Shown piece after piece: positions 47,356 to 59,270 of a DNA stretch of 64,000 nucleotides. The notes under the pieces were generated by a model. It saw only the letters and a list, made by a program, of their open reading frames with translations, was not told the origin of the DNA and did no database searches. Within the stretch, counting starts at the first letter, position 1. Each line of letters begins with the position of its first letter. The position numbers were made by a program, and so were the translations under genes. This DNA comes from Thuidium tamariscinum (taxonomy: Eukaryota > Streptophyta > Bryopsida > Hypnales > Thuidiaceae), in NCBI GenBank assembly GCA_947034885.2, contig OX344749.2, positions 53,349,682 through 53,413,681 on the forward strand, given 5' to 3'.

Positions 47356-48084
47356 GGTGAATGCAAGAAAGACCGACCGTTTTTTGCGTCACACTTGTAG
47401 TTTCCAAGTTGTAATTGGCTATATCTTTTGCAGATTGAAGTCAATGGACTTGAATTTTTTTGTGAAGATCAGCATTTAGACAATAATTAGGGAATTATTT
47501 TTCAGAAATTTTCAAAAATCATTTTATATTTAAATTTCAATTAAGCTAATTTGTCACACTTTGCAGTTTAGGGGTTTTTAGTACTAGGGACTACTCAAAA
47601 TTAATAATCTAGAGCTGAAATTTGTGTGGTCTATTAACACACTAAAGAGGCATGTGTCCACCAAAAAAAAATTTAAAAAAAAATTATTTTATATCTTCTA
47701 CATTCATGCAAATAGGGTTCCCTTGCGCGCGCAATTGTGAACATTGAAAATGGTTTTAAGATCATTATTTTGATGAAATCTCTTCATCATGAAGTCTTCT
47801 CAAATTGCCAATTTTTAGTTTTTTTGAAAATTACTTTTCCTATTTTTTACAAATTAAAATGTCAAAGTATCTATTTTCTTCAAAAACCTTGTTTTGCCTA
47901 TTTTGTGAATAACTTCTGATCCAAATTTTTTTTGGATCTGAAATTTTGGTGACATAATGTTTATAGTATTATTCTAATTATCCATATTTTTTTTAATTTT
48001 TAAATATTTTTTTCCAAAAGTTCACTAGTACTAGCTAGTACAAGTGAATGCTACAAAAACCGGTCGGTCTTTCTTGCATTCACC
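47356..48084. mobile_element. TIR element C, about 729 bp, 24-bp perfect inverted termini
   Basis: Left terminus GGTGAATGCAAGAAAGACCG and its exact inverted copy at the right end; the perfect match runs 24 bp. Flanks AAAAGG and CAAAGG fit a 6-bp target duplication with one change. The interior shares phrases with element G (60824-61466) in inverted orientation, including GGTGGACACATGCCTCT-like sequence. No transposase frame. The perfect termini suggest it is among the younger members. Confidence 0.8.
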
Positions 48085-48909
48085 CAAAGGTTGAAATCAA
48101 TTTGAAATCCTCTACACCAAGAAGCTATCAGTGAAAGTCTTATTGAAAAATTGTCACTAGATGTTGTTGTTGAGAAGGCACTAGCAAATTTCTAATTGGG
48201 AAAGTTGCAAAGTAAAAAGAAAATTTCACGCGAGAGTGACTAGGTTTAGGAGCAAAAATAAGGCCAAAGAAAATAGTGAGAAAATTTACACTTAGCCTCA
48301 TGCTCTCATCATGATGACAACTCAAGTTGCAAACCCAGAGCTTAATCTTGAGTATGAAAACTTGAAAAAGTAAAAAAATAAAAAATAAAAATTTTGTGCA
48401 ATCCACTTGGAGAGGAATTAGCTCGGCCGCTACGTGTTAAGCGGCCCTTACCTGGCAATGGAGAAAGTAGCACCATTGCCGTAGGACTTTTATCGCCACA
48501 ACGCACCTACTTTTGTCACTGTGTGCAATGCATTCGATTCTAGCATTCCGATACAGCCATTGAAAAAGACAATCAACAGCTAACAGTCAGAACGATCTGC
48601 TGATGTACCAATTCCATGTCTAGTTAAGAGTTTGCGTCAACAAAACTCAGCAAGATTGCAATGACAATGAATAGAAACCTTAGGTAGGACAGACAGGATG
48701 GATGCCCCCAGAACTTGAATCAGTTGGTGTAAAGGTAGGTGTCGAGTTTCTCAGTACTCGAAAGAGAAACCAATGAAGCAATGAATAAACTTTCAAATGC
48801 AGCAGCACTCGGCAGGGAATATATTGCAATTAGTAGCCCATCAAAAGAATCATGGGGTGAGCAGCACACTATTGTAGGAAAATATGAATCCTTCGTCTCG
48901 CCATCGTGA
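48085..48909. other. Transition from AT-rich repeats to the gene island
   Basis: GC rises at about 48420 (GCTCGGCCGCTACG). The stretch should include the 3' flank of the zinc-finger gene. I saw no clear polyadenylation signal and no gene above low confidence. Confidence 0.35.
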
Positions 48910-49131
48910 ATGGTCGATCCGCAACTCTTCGATCTAGACCTAGAACTAAGAAACTGTCTACCTGATGTTTACCCCAAATCTAAGTATGAAAATGGTGTGT
49001 TGATTATTACCCTCATAGACCTTGATCATTCCGTGATGGACGAAATGGTCAAGGACTATGAAGGCTCCTCAATCGACGGCGAATGGTCCGTGAAGAAATT
49101 GGAGAAAGAATTTAATGTAACCTTGCGTTAG
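48910..49131 (+). CDS. Possible small ORF (73 aa), antisense to the zinc-finger gene 3' end
   Basis: ATG at 48910 opens a 73-codon frame with a balanced, protein-like composition: acidic, with alternating Leu/Ile and a Lys/Glu-rich end. Its stop (49129-49131) overlaps the last codon of the zinc-finger gene on the other strand by a few bases. No family is recognised and no splice or promoter evidence supports it. It may be chance in the 3' untranslated region. Confidence 0.2.
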   Translation: MVDPQLFDLDLELRNCLPDVYPKSKYENGVLIITLIDLDHSVMDEMVKDYEGSSIDGEWSVKKLEKEFNVTLR

Positions 49132-51336
49132 CCGGACCGTGCCTTGAAGGGAAGCTGATTTCCCATCACACAGTTCACAGCTTCGAACGATGGTTTGGTG
49201 GAGAAATACGGTTGATTAAATTGTTGGAAGTTGCCGAGCTTCGTGTACACTGGCAAATTGGCGAAGGAGATCGTGGGAAGGGAAGGGTACACCATGTTGG
49301 AACCCCAGGAGGTGCTCGAGAGCTCCGACGGGAGAGACAAGGGCGTGTCACGGCGCGCAATTTTGAATTCGGGCGGAGCTTCGGGGATGCCTTTGAAATC
49401 AGGAAGCGGGATGGGCAGGCCGGATTGGGCAATGGAATCCTCTCTTGTCCTCTTGCATCCTGTTTTTTGAGAGCGCGACCCACTGTGGTCCGCGTCGGAG
49501 GAGGAAGAAAAGGAATTGTTGGAAGTCGGGGACTGCGCACTGTTGTTTATTGTTTGGTGATCCTGACAAGCTGGGTGGGCTTTCTTGTGCGCCACCAAAT
49601 TGCACTTAAACGCGAACTTGAGGCCGCATCTGCACTCGATCGGCTTCCCGCACAGCTTCTCATGGTCGCGCACATCAACCTGCATTGTGTTGAAATGTGA
49701 GAAGCAGAAAACAGAGGATCTTAACATGAGGTAAGGTACCGGTCCATCTAGAGTGCTAACTGATAAAAGAACTAAGCAGTGTGAGAGGCAGAAGGAATTC
49801 AACCGGTCTCTCGTTTTCACATTTCTAGAGCAATCACAATTTGCCGTCTTTCAATTCTTATGTGATTGTGTACTTACTGCTTTAAGAGTAGAGCATTTCA
49901 AAACAGGTTCCGAAAAAAGGGGAGTTACAAATGGGACAGAAGAGATGGTTATGTATTCTCACAATCTAGAAATCTAGAATGTCAACTGTGCTCGTACCTC
50001 AATGTAAAACTTCTTGTCGCACTTGCGGCATCCGAATGGCTTCTCTCCCTCTGAATGCTTCCGGCCATAGTGGCGTCTCAACTCATAGAGTCCTACGAAA
50101 GTCTCCTTGCACTTGGGACATCTCGAGGGGATTTTCTTGTTGTGGCCAGCCTTCAAGGAACTGGGCAACGCACAATCTTTGCTCGCGGCGCTTCCATCGC
50201 TGTAGTGCGTCTTGTGATGCATCTTCATGGTCTGCGGGTTCTTGAAGGTTTTGTTGCAGTCGGAGTGTTGGCATTTGAACGGGCGCTTGTTTTTAATTAA
50301 GTCCACTGAGACCACCGCAGCTTCAATGTTGTCTTCTTCAGTTTCCGACTTCTCGATTCCCTGCAAACCAAATACGAAGAAACTTGAATACATTATTTTC
50401 CAATTTACTTCACGAAGTTTGGGATAACAGAGAACAAATGAGATGGAAACAGTATGAAGAAAAAACAGATTAAACCATTGTGTTTCGTTTTAAATCACTA
50501 GTGAGTTCTAATGTGACTGTAATCGAAGATCTTAATTTTTCGCAAAAACAGGTTTGAAAAGTTGGACTTGAACGTGAAGATTCTATTTTCCAGTAACCTT
50601 GCTACGAACGAGATGAGACCTTGTGTGAACATACCTTCAGGTGCTCCTCGTCAGCAACGGGGTGACTAGGAAGAGCTGTAACTTCGCCGACGGTCGACGT
50701 AAAATCCTGAAGCTCCATCTTAGGTGTAACCACCGATTGCTGACAATGACGCAGAAATACACTTCGCAGGGTGTCCATTGAATCTGACTGTTGAGAATGC
50801 TCTTGTTGAAATTGCTCGAGGTACGCATGTGTCGTTGACGAAGTATTCTCAAGCTGTGCACTGTTATACATTTCAACAGCTTGAGAGATCTGCCCAGGCG
50901 CCACCATATTCTTCAGAGTGCTAACGAGGTTGGGGTGCATTGTGCTGATCCCCGTAGATAGAGCATTGTGCACAGAGCTACACCCGTTGATCGGCGGGAA
51001 AAACTCTTCGGAGTCGCTACTCATCAGTGGCTGCAAGTCCGAGTCGTCCGTCGAGTACACAGAGGATTCGCTGAATGACAGAGACGGAGTGTTAAAGATG
51101 CTGGAAGGCATGGTGGAGTACAGACTATCCCACGGTCCTCCGAAGCTGGAGGAGTTGTCGCTGTAGTTGCTGTAGAACGATGAGTTGCCTCCCATCGTCA
51201 GTGAAGATCCGAGTGTCAAAGGTCCGATGTCGTTCATCGGAAGTCCGGAGAAGCTTGGCGCTTGGAAGCTTGCCGCCGTGGCTTCAGTGCCATACATTGT
51301 CAAAAAGGAAGGGGTAGCTGTGACTGCCATCCTCAT
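49128..51336 (-). CDS. C2H2 zinc-finger transcription factor of WIP/IDD/STOP1 type, 538 aa, three exons
   Basis: Exons 51336-50635, 50360-49998 and 49679-49128 join in phase 0 at AAG|GTATGT ... GCAG|GGAATC and GAG|GTACGA ... GCAG|GTTGAT (introns 274 and 318 bp). Residues 1-234 are Ser/Thr/Asn-rich and disordered, as in activation regions. Four fingers follow: Cys264, Cys269, His282, His286; Cys315, Cys318, His331, His336; Cys345, Cys348, His361, Cys365; Cys371, Cys373, His386, His390. A C2HC third finger followed by a Cys-x-Cys fourth finger is the signature layout of the WIP, IDD and STOP1 groups. The third finger is split by intron 2. A basic patch near residues 429-435 may aid nuclear import. 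The C-terminal 150 residues are Pro/Ser-rich. It should bind DNA in the nucleus. Which of the three groups it belongs to needs a tree; finger 1 spacing (x4) fits none exactly. Confidence 0.9.
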
Positions 51337-52800
51337 AAATCTTTCTTGACCGTGATGATGTTACAAAGAATAGAGAGACCTTCACGCAAACATGGAAGAA
51401 AGTGCTTCCCCCACGTCAGGAAGGTCTACAAAAGAATAATGCTATGACGCAATGTTGCGAAGGTGACAAGGCTACACATGTACTATATCTCTAGGAGAGG
51501 CGACAGCAGTAATTTCTGGCTACAACATCATTTCGGTCCTACATCTTAATCATGGAGAGCGGCTCGAGGCCAAGTACTACGTCCATGCATCTAGAGAGTT
51601 AAACCGACACAGCAGAACCAGATCCTGGGGAGGATCACATATGGAGCCTGTCGAATACTAAAATGTAGTGTTACATAAGAAACGCTCTTGTGATTAAAAT
51701 CACATGTGATCTCACCTCTGCGAAAGAATCCTTAGCAGCTACCAACTGATGTCTCAACAATCCTGGGGATTCTCTCTCGGGCGCAAGCTTCATGGGTAGA
51801 ATAGCAACTGAAGCTAAAAGCGGTAGATAGAAATCAGTTCACGTGCGTCTGCTTCAAGAAGGCACGACTCGCAACAATTCACGAAGAAATAACATCAGTA
51901 CGCAACGGTCGGTCCCTTTCCCTCGGTAGCAAAACCAGTCGCGGGCACTACGTGAATACTAGTGGGCCTCGAATTCAGATCCTGACGCTGAGGATTGTAA
52001 ACTAAAGCGCTGGCAGTGACCTCATGAAGTCCGGGCACGAAGACTGTGGCAGGTGATGAATAGGTCGATGTTCAGGCCGTGCATCGCTGAATCCAAAATA
52101 CCAACCCTGCAATCCTACCGGTATGCTCTTGTCCAATCTCTCAAACCTTCGCGTCTACAAGTCGCGACACTGCCTGAAAACTACGACACCTTAGAAAATG
52201 ATGTACGTACTCTCTATGACAATGTAGGTCACTAGATCTCGATTAATCCCTCCAGAAACCACTCCTACGCTTCGATTCCAGAAGGGGCACTGAGAGGGTA
52301 TCGAACTACAATGGCCGTTGCAAATGCTGAGGTTTTCGGGGATTATCAAGGCAATTTTGTGACCAGAAGCAGGGCTCATGCTGGACTTGAGTCGAGAGGT
52401 TCTGCTCGCAATGTGGATTGCTGGCGGGGAGATAGATGGGCACTGAGTTAACACAATGAGCGAGCGCTCATCCGGTAAACACAACTGGCCAAGGATTGCT
52501 ATGGAGTAAAACGATTGTTGCAACGCGCGCCCCTGCACTTCGGCTTCATCTTCTTTTTATGGCCAGCCAGCGTCGAATTCCTGGAATCACGTACTCGCGG
52601 GGAAGCACCAACGGACGAAGCCGACGACCACTGTCGTCGGTTGTTGCCGCCTCTGTCCGTCAAGCTTTCTGGATACATGTCGTGTACTCCGGGTACAAGT
52701 ACACCGATGCAGATTGTACTCAATATTCAGGCCTGGTCTCATGGAATTCTTACTTTGGGAAAAGCAGGAGTTTTTTAATTTACTCCTGGTGATAAAATTC
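51337..52800. promoter_or_regulatory. Upstream region and probable 5' leader of the zinc-finger gene
   Basis: About 1.4 kb of mixed-composition sequence lies upstream of the start codon, ending where AT-rich repeats begin at about 52800. Short frames on both strands show no domain. No convincing TATA box on the minus strand was found near the gene; a weak GATATAGT-like candidate lies near 51485. The compositional island is consistent with promoter plus 5' untranslated region. Confidence 0.4.
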
Positions 52801-53339
52801 AACAATATTGAATTCACGTTGGAATCCGAAACCGTAAATTAGGAATTGAATGTTACAAAATACAAAATTAATTGCTATATAGTAAAGGACAATTTTTCTT
52901 CTAGTGTAGTGAAGAATTTGGATGTTTCACACTCAAATCAATGGGAGACCATATGAAGTTTAGCCCTTACCTAACAAGTTCGTTTATCCCAAGGCATTTG
53001 ATTTACCTTGAGATAGGACGATAGATCTACTAAAATTCATGAAGCAATGATTAGAAGATAATTAAAATAGATTTGTATAGAAGTTCAAATTGAATTTACC
53101 CAACATCTATCAATTGTTCTCTACAAATAAGAAGTTCACTTGGAATTCTACATGGCCAAAGAAGATTATTCTTTTTGAGTTCTTTGAAACATTTGTCTTT
53201 TTTACTTCTTTAAACTAGGTGTAATAGAATTTGGGAGACATAATGCCTTAAATCTTAGTAATTTTTACTAATTTTGGAAAAATCTATAGTTTAGAAATAA
53301 TATTGCATCTATACTTGAATGATGAAAATACAACATACA
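52801..53339. other. AT-rich spacer
   Basis: No gene or element recognised. Confidence 0.35.
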
Positions 53340-53882
53340 GGTCATTGCAAGAAACACTTACCGGTTTTGTCTCAAAATGAGTCTTGAGACTTTTTGGATA
53401 ATTCTTTTAAATGAAATGAAATATTGATAATTTGAAGAGCAATGAGAATATTATGTCTCTTAAAAATCAGACCTAAGAAAATTTACCTCTAAAAGTTATG
53501 CACAATAAAGGATAATGGAATATATAATGAAAATAGACACTTTTTTTTTTTAAATAGTAAAAAAAAATTAATTTAAAAAAAAATCCATTTTCTCTAACTT
53601 AAAGATGCTCCTCTCAACAATTTTCATCTTTGGAAAAAATTAATTGTATTCTCCACACTTGCGCAAAGGTAGTGCACTTTGAGCACATGTAGAAGTTGGA
53701 TAGTATAATATTTTTTTGAAGTATCTTCTTTACTTGTGTAAATTTAGTAGAGGTCCTTCTATGCCAATTTTCAAATGAAAATTTTCATTTTTGGATCAAA
53801 AATAGGACTAAAGAATCCCAAAATGGCCAAGGTAGACACTCAATTGGGACAAAAAAAAGGACAAGTGTTTCTTGCAATCACT
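53340..53882. mobile_element. TIR element B of the same family, 543 bp
   Basis: Perfect 6-bp target duplication CATACA at 53334-53339 and 53883-53888. Left terminus GGTCATTGCAAGAAACACTT; right terminus read inward AGTGATTGCAAGAAACACTT. Interior shares GACCTAAGAAAATTTACCTC and other phrases with element A in the same orientation. Non-coding. This copy gives the best evidence for the target length of the family. Confidence 0.85.
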
Positions 53883-53888
53883 CATACA

Positions 53889-54787
53889 CATAATCCAAAT
53901 ATGGAATTTTGAGTCAAAATGGATCAAAATCATCATTTTGAATCAAATAAAATTTAAAATAAATAAATATTTAAAAATTATTAGTTGCTAGTCAATACAT
54001 TGAAGATGTCCATAATTAGCAAAAAAAATCCTTGATTACTTAAATTGAAGTACATAATTAAGTCTAAATGCATTTATAGATTTTGTCTATAGGATTCATC
54101 TAGGGGTCTACAATTCTGATTACAAATTTAAAAAAATAAATAAACATGGCCCCAAGTTATAATTTGTCTAGGATTTATACTAAGATAATACGGAGTACAA
54201 AGTATAATTTTACAACCAACATTAATTTTCTTATCTTCATATAAAATGGAGGTTCAGTGCAAATTGTGTAGCCCTTTTCTTTAGTCATGATACAAAGCTT
54301 CAAGAACAAAAGAAAATTAATTCTAAAGATTAGAAAAATACATTAGCTTTCTGAAAATATAATTGTTACTTCAATTAGTACCCCAAGACAAGAAGTTAAG
54401 GTGCAAAAAGTTCAAATTTAGCGTGGTGGATAGAAAATATCCTCAAAAAAAAATTAAAATAAAAAATTTGAAAACTTTGATTTATATGGATGGTATTTTT
54501 ATTTACATGGGAAGTTTTGATTCATTCCATTTGGATTTGTTATGCAAAAGTTATGGACAATCTTATTTTTAAAGCAATTAGAGAATCTTTTTTGAAAAGC
54601 ATCTTGTTGGAATCATTTTTTAATTCAATTTGTACGATTTTTTTTTTAAAATTTCAAGATTAAGATTTCTTATTAGAAAAATCTCACCATTGAGATTAGT
54701 GTGTTTCAATTCCATCATTTAGAACCAAGGTGTTTTATTTAGGCATTAAAATGCCCAATTTCCTCAAAAGCAAATTGGGTAGCTCCA
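53889..54787. other. AT-rich spacer
   Basis: No gene. One 69-codon plus-strand frame at 54363-54572 is Lys/Ile-rich and probably chance. Confidence 0.35.
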
Positions 54788-54795
54788 AGCCTATA

Positions 54796-55093
54796 CCCGG
54801 GGAGGACACTTCTTGTATATTTGGGGGACCTACGTGCGGCGGTGGGGTATTTTTAGGGGGGCTATCAATTACTTGTAATCATTACTTGGCAACATTAAAA
54901 GAGCCCCTATTTTATCATAAAGCGGAAAAATCAGCCATATTATCATCCCTATTTTATTTTAAAAACACTTTGCCTTTTTAATGTCCCCTATTTTATATGT
55001 AAATGTCTTATAAATTTTACCTAAGATTATTTAAATGTATCCTATATTCCGCCGCATGTAGGTTATTAAAAAACGGGAAGTGTCCTCCCCTAG
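54796..55093. mobile_element. hAT-type MITE, 298 bp, copy 2
   Basis: Perfect 8-bp target duplication AGCCTATA at 54788-54795 and 55094-55101. Termini CCCGGGGAGGACACTTC (left) and CTAGGGGAGGACACTTC (right, read inward). Same length and orientation as the copy at 39095-39392. The left terminus also matches the first nine bases of the element at 31348. Confidence 0.92.
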
Positions 55094-55101
55094 AGCCTAT
55101 A

Positions 55102-56000
55102 GAAAAAAATGAGGATAAATGTGACAAAAAATGCTGGACATAATTAATAGCCCTCTGTACCATTGCCAACATGCTCCTAAAACCTCATTTTATCTATCAT
55201 GCAAAGCCAAAATTGCATACAAAAATTACATATTCAAAATTATATACTTAAAATTGGCCTTGTTGACTTCAAGCCCCCTAAATTAAGGAGCCAATCAACT
55301 GAATACCTTCTTGAAAGGAAGGCTACATTACCATTTGTCCAAAAAAAAAAAAAAAAACTCCTTAAAACTATTAACAATCTTCAATCTTGCACCTACTTTT
55401 CTTCAACAATTTTTTCATGAACAAAAAATAAGTGTTTTGTTTTTTTAAATCCTAGACTGTCAATTCTTCATCATATAAAATTAGAAATTCAAAATCAATA
55501 GAGCAAAAATTTTATTTTTTTAAAGTTTCAAAGCCAAAAAATGAATTTGAATAGGTGCAAAAAAACCTTATTTCTTTTACTTTAAGTGCATATATCTTGC
55601 ACTCAACATTGAAGTTTCTAAGATTTTTCCCACACATTCTTACACTAGTCTAGTGCAAGATCCTACAAGTAGTTATGCAAAAAGAACATTTTCATATTGC
55701 TCTTTGCTACAGAAATGATAGTTTTGAGTGATTTTTGGTAGGAGAAAGACCATGGGGACTATATTGGATCAAAAGTGTCAACATAATTACACTACTCCCT
55801 TCTCCACCCCCCTTCTCCCCTAGTTGAACGGAGACTCTACACCACACAGACACTTGAGAATTAATGTAAACATGTACTTGTAACATACCTTTGAAGTAGG
55901 TAGCACAAAGACACGTGTCCATTTTCCATGCTAGGCCCACCATTAGGAAAATGAGATTCCATTCTTGGTGCATCGTACCTCTAAAAATTTGAGTGGGTGA
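55102..56000. other. AT-rich spacer
   Basis: No gene. A long A-run lies at about 55341-55357. Nothing else recognised. Confidence 0.35.
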
Positions 56001-57230
56001 ATATGTATATGGCAGTGCCCGAGGAGGAGGGTGTTATGGGAAATAACGGGCTGACGAGGAGGGTAGAGCCCAAGGAGGAGGCCTGCTATTTCCCTTAACG
56101 CCCGACGACTAGGAGCTTTTGCCTAACGTAAATCACGAGCAGAGGATGACAAATGGAGGATGAGAAATTCAAGTCGGATGAGGAATCCGTAATCCCCGAT
56201 TATGCAGGAAAACCCGCGTAATCGGGCATTACTCTGCAGAAGCTTCCCAAGGAATGAACGGGGAAGACTGATTTGTACACGAAAATAAAATACCGGTTCC
56301 TGACATGTACTTCCGTACGAGACATCTCCGTCCTCCCACTCGACGGAGAACGTGTTCCCAGACCTCGTTCTCCGCCTTCCGTCCGTTCGCAGATTCCGTC
56401 GTGCCCGCCTCGCAGATTCCGTTCCGTTTCGATTCCTGATTTCGATTCCCTCCGAAGTCTTTACCTCGAGCTGAAGGTGAAACTCCGCCCGGGACTCCGG
56501 GCGTGACGGGTCCGTCGTACTACAGGCAGGCAGGTGTGAGCTCCGTTCCCCTGCTAAAGTTGGCCGCGGCTCTCCTGTAGATTGAACTGGGAAAGAGCCT
56601 GGCAGCAACGGCAGCGCTTACTTCTGTTCCGAAATAAGTTTCCGCGCTGCTTTTCCCTGCATGACCTTGCCGGCCACTTGGAAGAGGTGCTAATATAAGG
56701 GGCAGCTAAATTTGAAGGCCGGCTATTTATACTGCGGACGGAATACCATGACTGCTCCTGCTGTTTACGAAAAGAAAATCATGACATGCTGGGTGTCGGG
56801 ATCGATATTCCCAGCAGCATGGCAGGCCGGGGGGAAGTGAGGGGCCAAGCGAAGGGAAGTCCAAGTTCGGGATGCAGCTAAGTTTGAGACCTCAGGCAGG
56901 TCGAAGGCCCATGACGAACGTCAGGTCTTGCGGAGGCTCAAACTCGCTGCTGCCTGCCTGGGGTCCGCCCGGGCTTCGCATCCACAGAAACCACATCCTC
57001 ACAGATGCTGTGAACGACGACGGCTCCTTCTTTTCAGAGCCGGCATCCTAAAGAATACGCTCGTGAAAAGACACTGCAACGGTACATGCAGTTTGCCCCA
57101 TTTTTTCACTGGCTTTTCCTATCTCATGCGTCGAGCAACTCAACAATGGTACTTCGAACCCACAGCTGCTTAGCAACAATGCGCTCACGGAGGGTGCCAG
57201 ATTTATTTCGCTAACAAAGTTCTTCCCCAC
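56000..57230. promoter_or_regulatory. GC-rich island, promoter-like, no recognised gene
   Basis: The only GC-rich block between the zinc-finger gene and the right edge. TATA-like sequences occur on the plus strand at about 56692 (TAATATAAGG) and 56724 (CTATTTATACTGC). A 161-codon minus-strand frame (56123-56608) and plus-strand frames at 56273-56506 and 56928-57173 are open, but none has a domain and none continues into the AT-rich flanks. It may be a promoter with a first exon, or the stump of a degraded gene. Confidence 0.3.
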
Positions 57231-57478
57231 TCAAAGTTTTTAAGACTACATTGTCGCCATTATTAATGTTGACTAAGAAGTGGAAAGGAGTTTGGAGGGC
57301 ATAATAAAGGATCAATATTTATGGGGTGGCAATCAAGAAATATCAAGTTTGCAAAGGTAATATGGAAGGTACCATTTGTAGTGTGGCACATTTTTGTTGC
57401 TTTTTTGTAACCCACATGGAACTTGCCATTGCAATGCTTTTACAAAAAATGAACTAAGGATGCTCTTGGAGTCAATTG
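57231..57478. other. AT-rich spacer
   Basis: Nothing recognised. Confidence 0.3.
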
Positions 57479-57658
57479 GGATCATTGCAAGAAAGGGCGT
57501 CCAAAAAGTATAGCATGTTTTATAGTACTCATTTTTTTTCAAGAATACTTTAAAATTAAAAATTAAAAAAAAGTTAAATATGTTTCATATATACATCTTT
57601 AAGAAGAAGGTACCCTAAAAAGGTTAGAAAGAAAGCATAGAAATTTTTCCTAAATAGG

Positions 57659-59159
57659 GGTGATTGCAAGAAATAGTCACTTGTCCTATTTTATATCACA
57701 TGACATGTATTGATTTGTTTTTTGGCCATAACTTTTTGTTTTAACTCCAAATGACTTAAGATTTATAGAGAAGGTACTCATGACTATCATACAACTTCCC
57801 TGATTTTTTTGGTAATTTTCAAAAATAATTTACTATCCAAAAATAGGCCCAAAATGTATGTCACACACCCACAATCTCACACTTGCCAATTTGGAGGTTT
57901 CTAGTACTAATGAGTACCTTTTTTGAAAAGTTACATTGTGAAATTTTTTAGAGTGCTTTCTACTATAGAAATACAACTTTCCACAGAAGGAATTTTAAAA
58001 ATAGTTAATTCTATGTGGTGTGGAAGTTTACAAAGTGAGTTTCTTTCTACTTACATTCTGAAACATATAAAATATTATTTTCATGGATTTTTTTATTATT
58101 GACCATCTCCATAAAGTTGTTACAAATGGCCACTTTTATATTTTTTTATTTACTTATTTATACTATTTTAAACTAATTTTTGAATCAAAGTACCTATTTT
58201 CTTGAGATTTGGCACTTTTCAAGTTGCCCTATTTGGAGAATGTTTTATCTATTTTCTTTGGTGAAGGGTGATTGCAAGAAACACTTGTCCTATTTTTTGT
58301 CCCCTTAACTCTAACAATTAGTTTTTTGCACATAACTTTTGCATGTTTTGTTTCTTTGTTTGTCGTGAAATTTGGAAATTGGAATGAAGGTGCACATAAA
58401 AATTTTAGATGTTGAATAATTTTTTCAGAATTTTAAAAATTAGTTTATTATTTTTAACATGCCCTCGATTGAGTATCTACTTTGGTCATTTTGGAGGTTT
58501 TTAGTACTATTTCTTACCCAAAAATCCAAATTTGAAGCCACAAATTGAACAAGTTGGAGGTCTACTAACATTACAAGGGGTGGTGATGATTTTTTTTGAA
58601 ATTAGCAACATGTCTATTGCACACATGGGGTGAAACTAACCTTCCTAGGTACAAAGGCTATGAAGAGGGAAAAAAATTCCTAAAGGTATTTTTGTTGCAA
58701 TCCAAGTACAATTTTGTTTAGAAAAATGGATTTTTTAAAAATAATTTTTTGAAGTTTTCTTGAATTTCAAAAAATGAAAAGGTCCACAAATCCCTTTTCT
58801 GCTATTTTCTTCTCCCAGTGGCTTGAGTAGTACTTTGTAGCACTTTGAATTACTGCATAGTATTATATAGTACTAAATCAACGGCCCAAATTCACAAGCA
58901 TCTGAAATCAACAGCTAACATTGATAGATGTAGTGCAAATGCGCAGTATTGCTAATTCTTTACCAAAAAATTGTGTTTTTGAAACAAAAATGTGAAGTGT
59001 TTCTTACAATGATCATGAAAACCTTTGTCTTAGAGGTGTATACATTTATCATATTTTTTAAATTAAAAAAAATAGTTTTCTAATTTTAAAGTATTTCAAA
59101 AAAAATCATAAATACTGTTGAAAACGCAACAAACAGTACAAGTGTTTCTCGCAATCACC
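57659..59159. mobile_element. TIR element E, nested in D
   Basis: Left terminus GGTGATTGCAAGAAATAG, right terminus read inward GGTGATTGCGAGAAACACTT. Flanks AATAGG and TATAGG fit a 6-bp target duplication with one change. It encloses element F; without F about 750 bp remain. Non-coding. Confidence 0.7.
58267..59014. mobile_element. TIR element F, nested in E
   Basis: Left terminus GGTGATTGCAAGAAACACTT, right terminus read inward near GATCATTGTAAGAAACACTT. Flanks share TGAA only. Length about 748 bp, in line with the family. Contains no coding frame. Confidence 0.65.
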
Positions 59160-59247
59160 TATAGGTGAATTAGAAAAGTACAAAATCTCAAGAAAATAGT
59201 TACTATCATTGTAAATTCACATTTTAATTTGTAAAAATTTAGGAATT

Positions 59248-59270
59248 AAAAAATAAAATAAAATAAAATA
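59248..59270 (+). repeat. (AAAAT)n microsatellite
   Basis: About four to five units of AAAAT inside the right part of element D. Confidence 0.8.

Noticed and set aside
49212-49700. 162-codon plus-strand frame opposite the zinc-finger exon 3
   Set aside because: It is antisense to a well-supported coding exon and has no recognisable domain.
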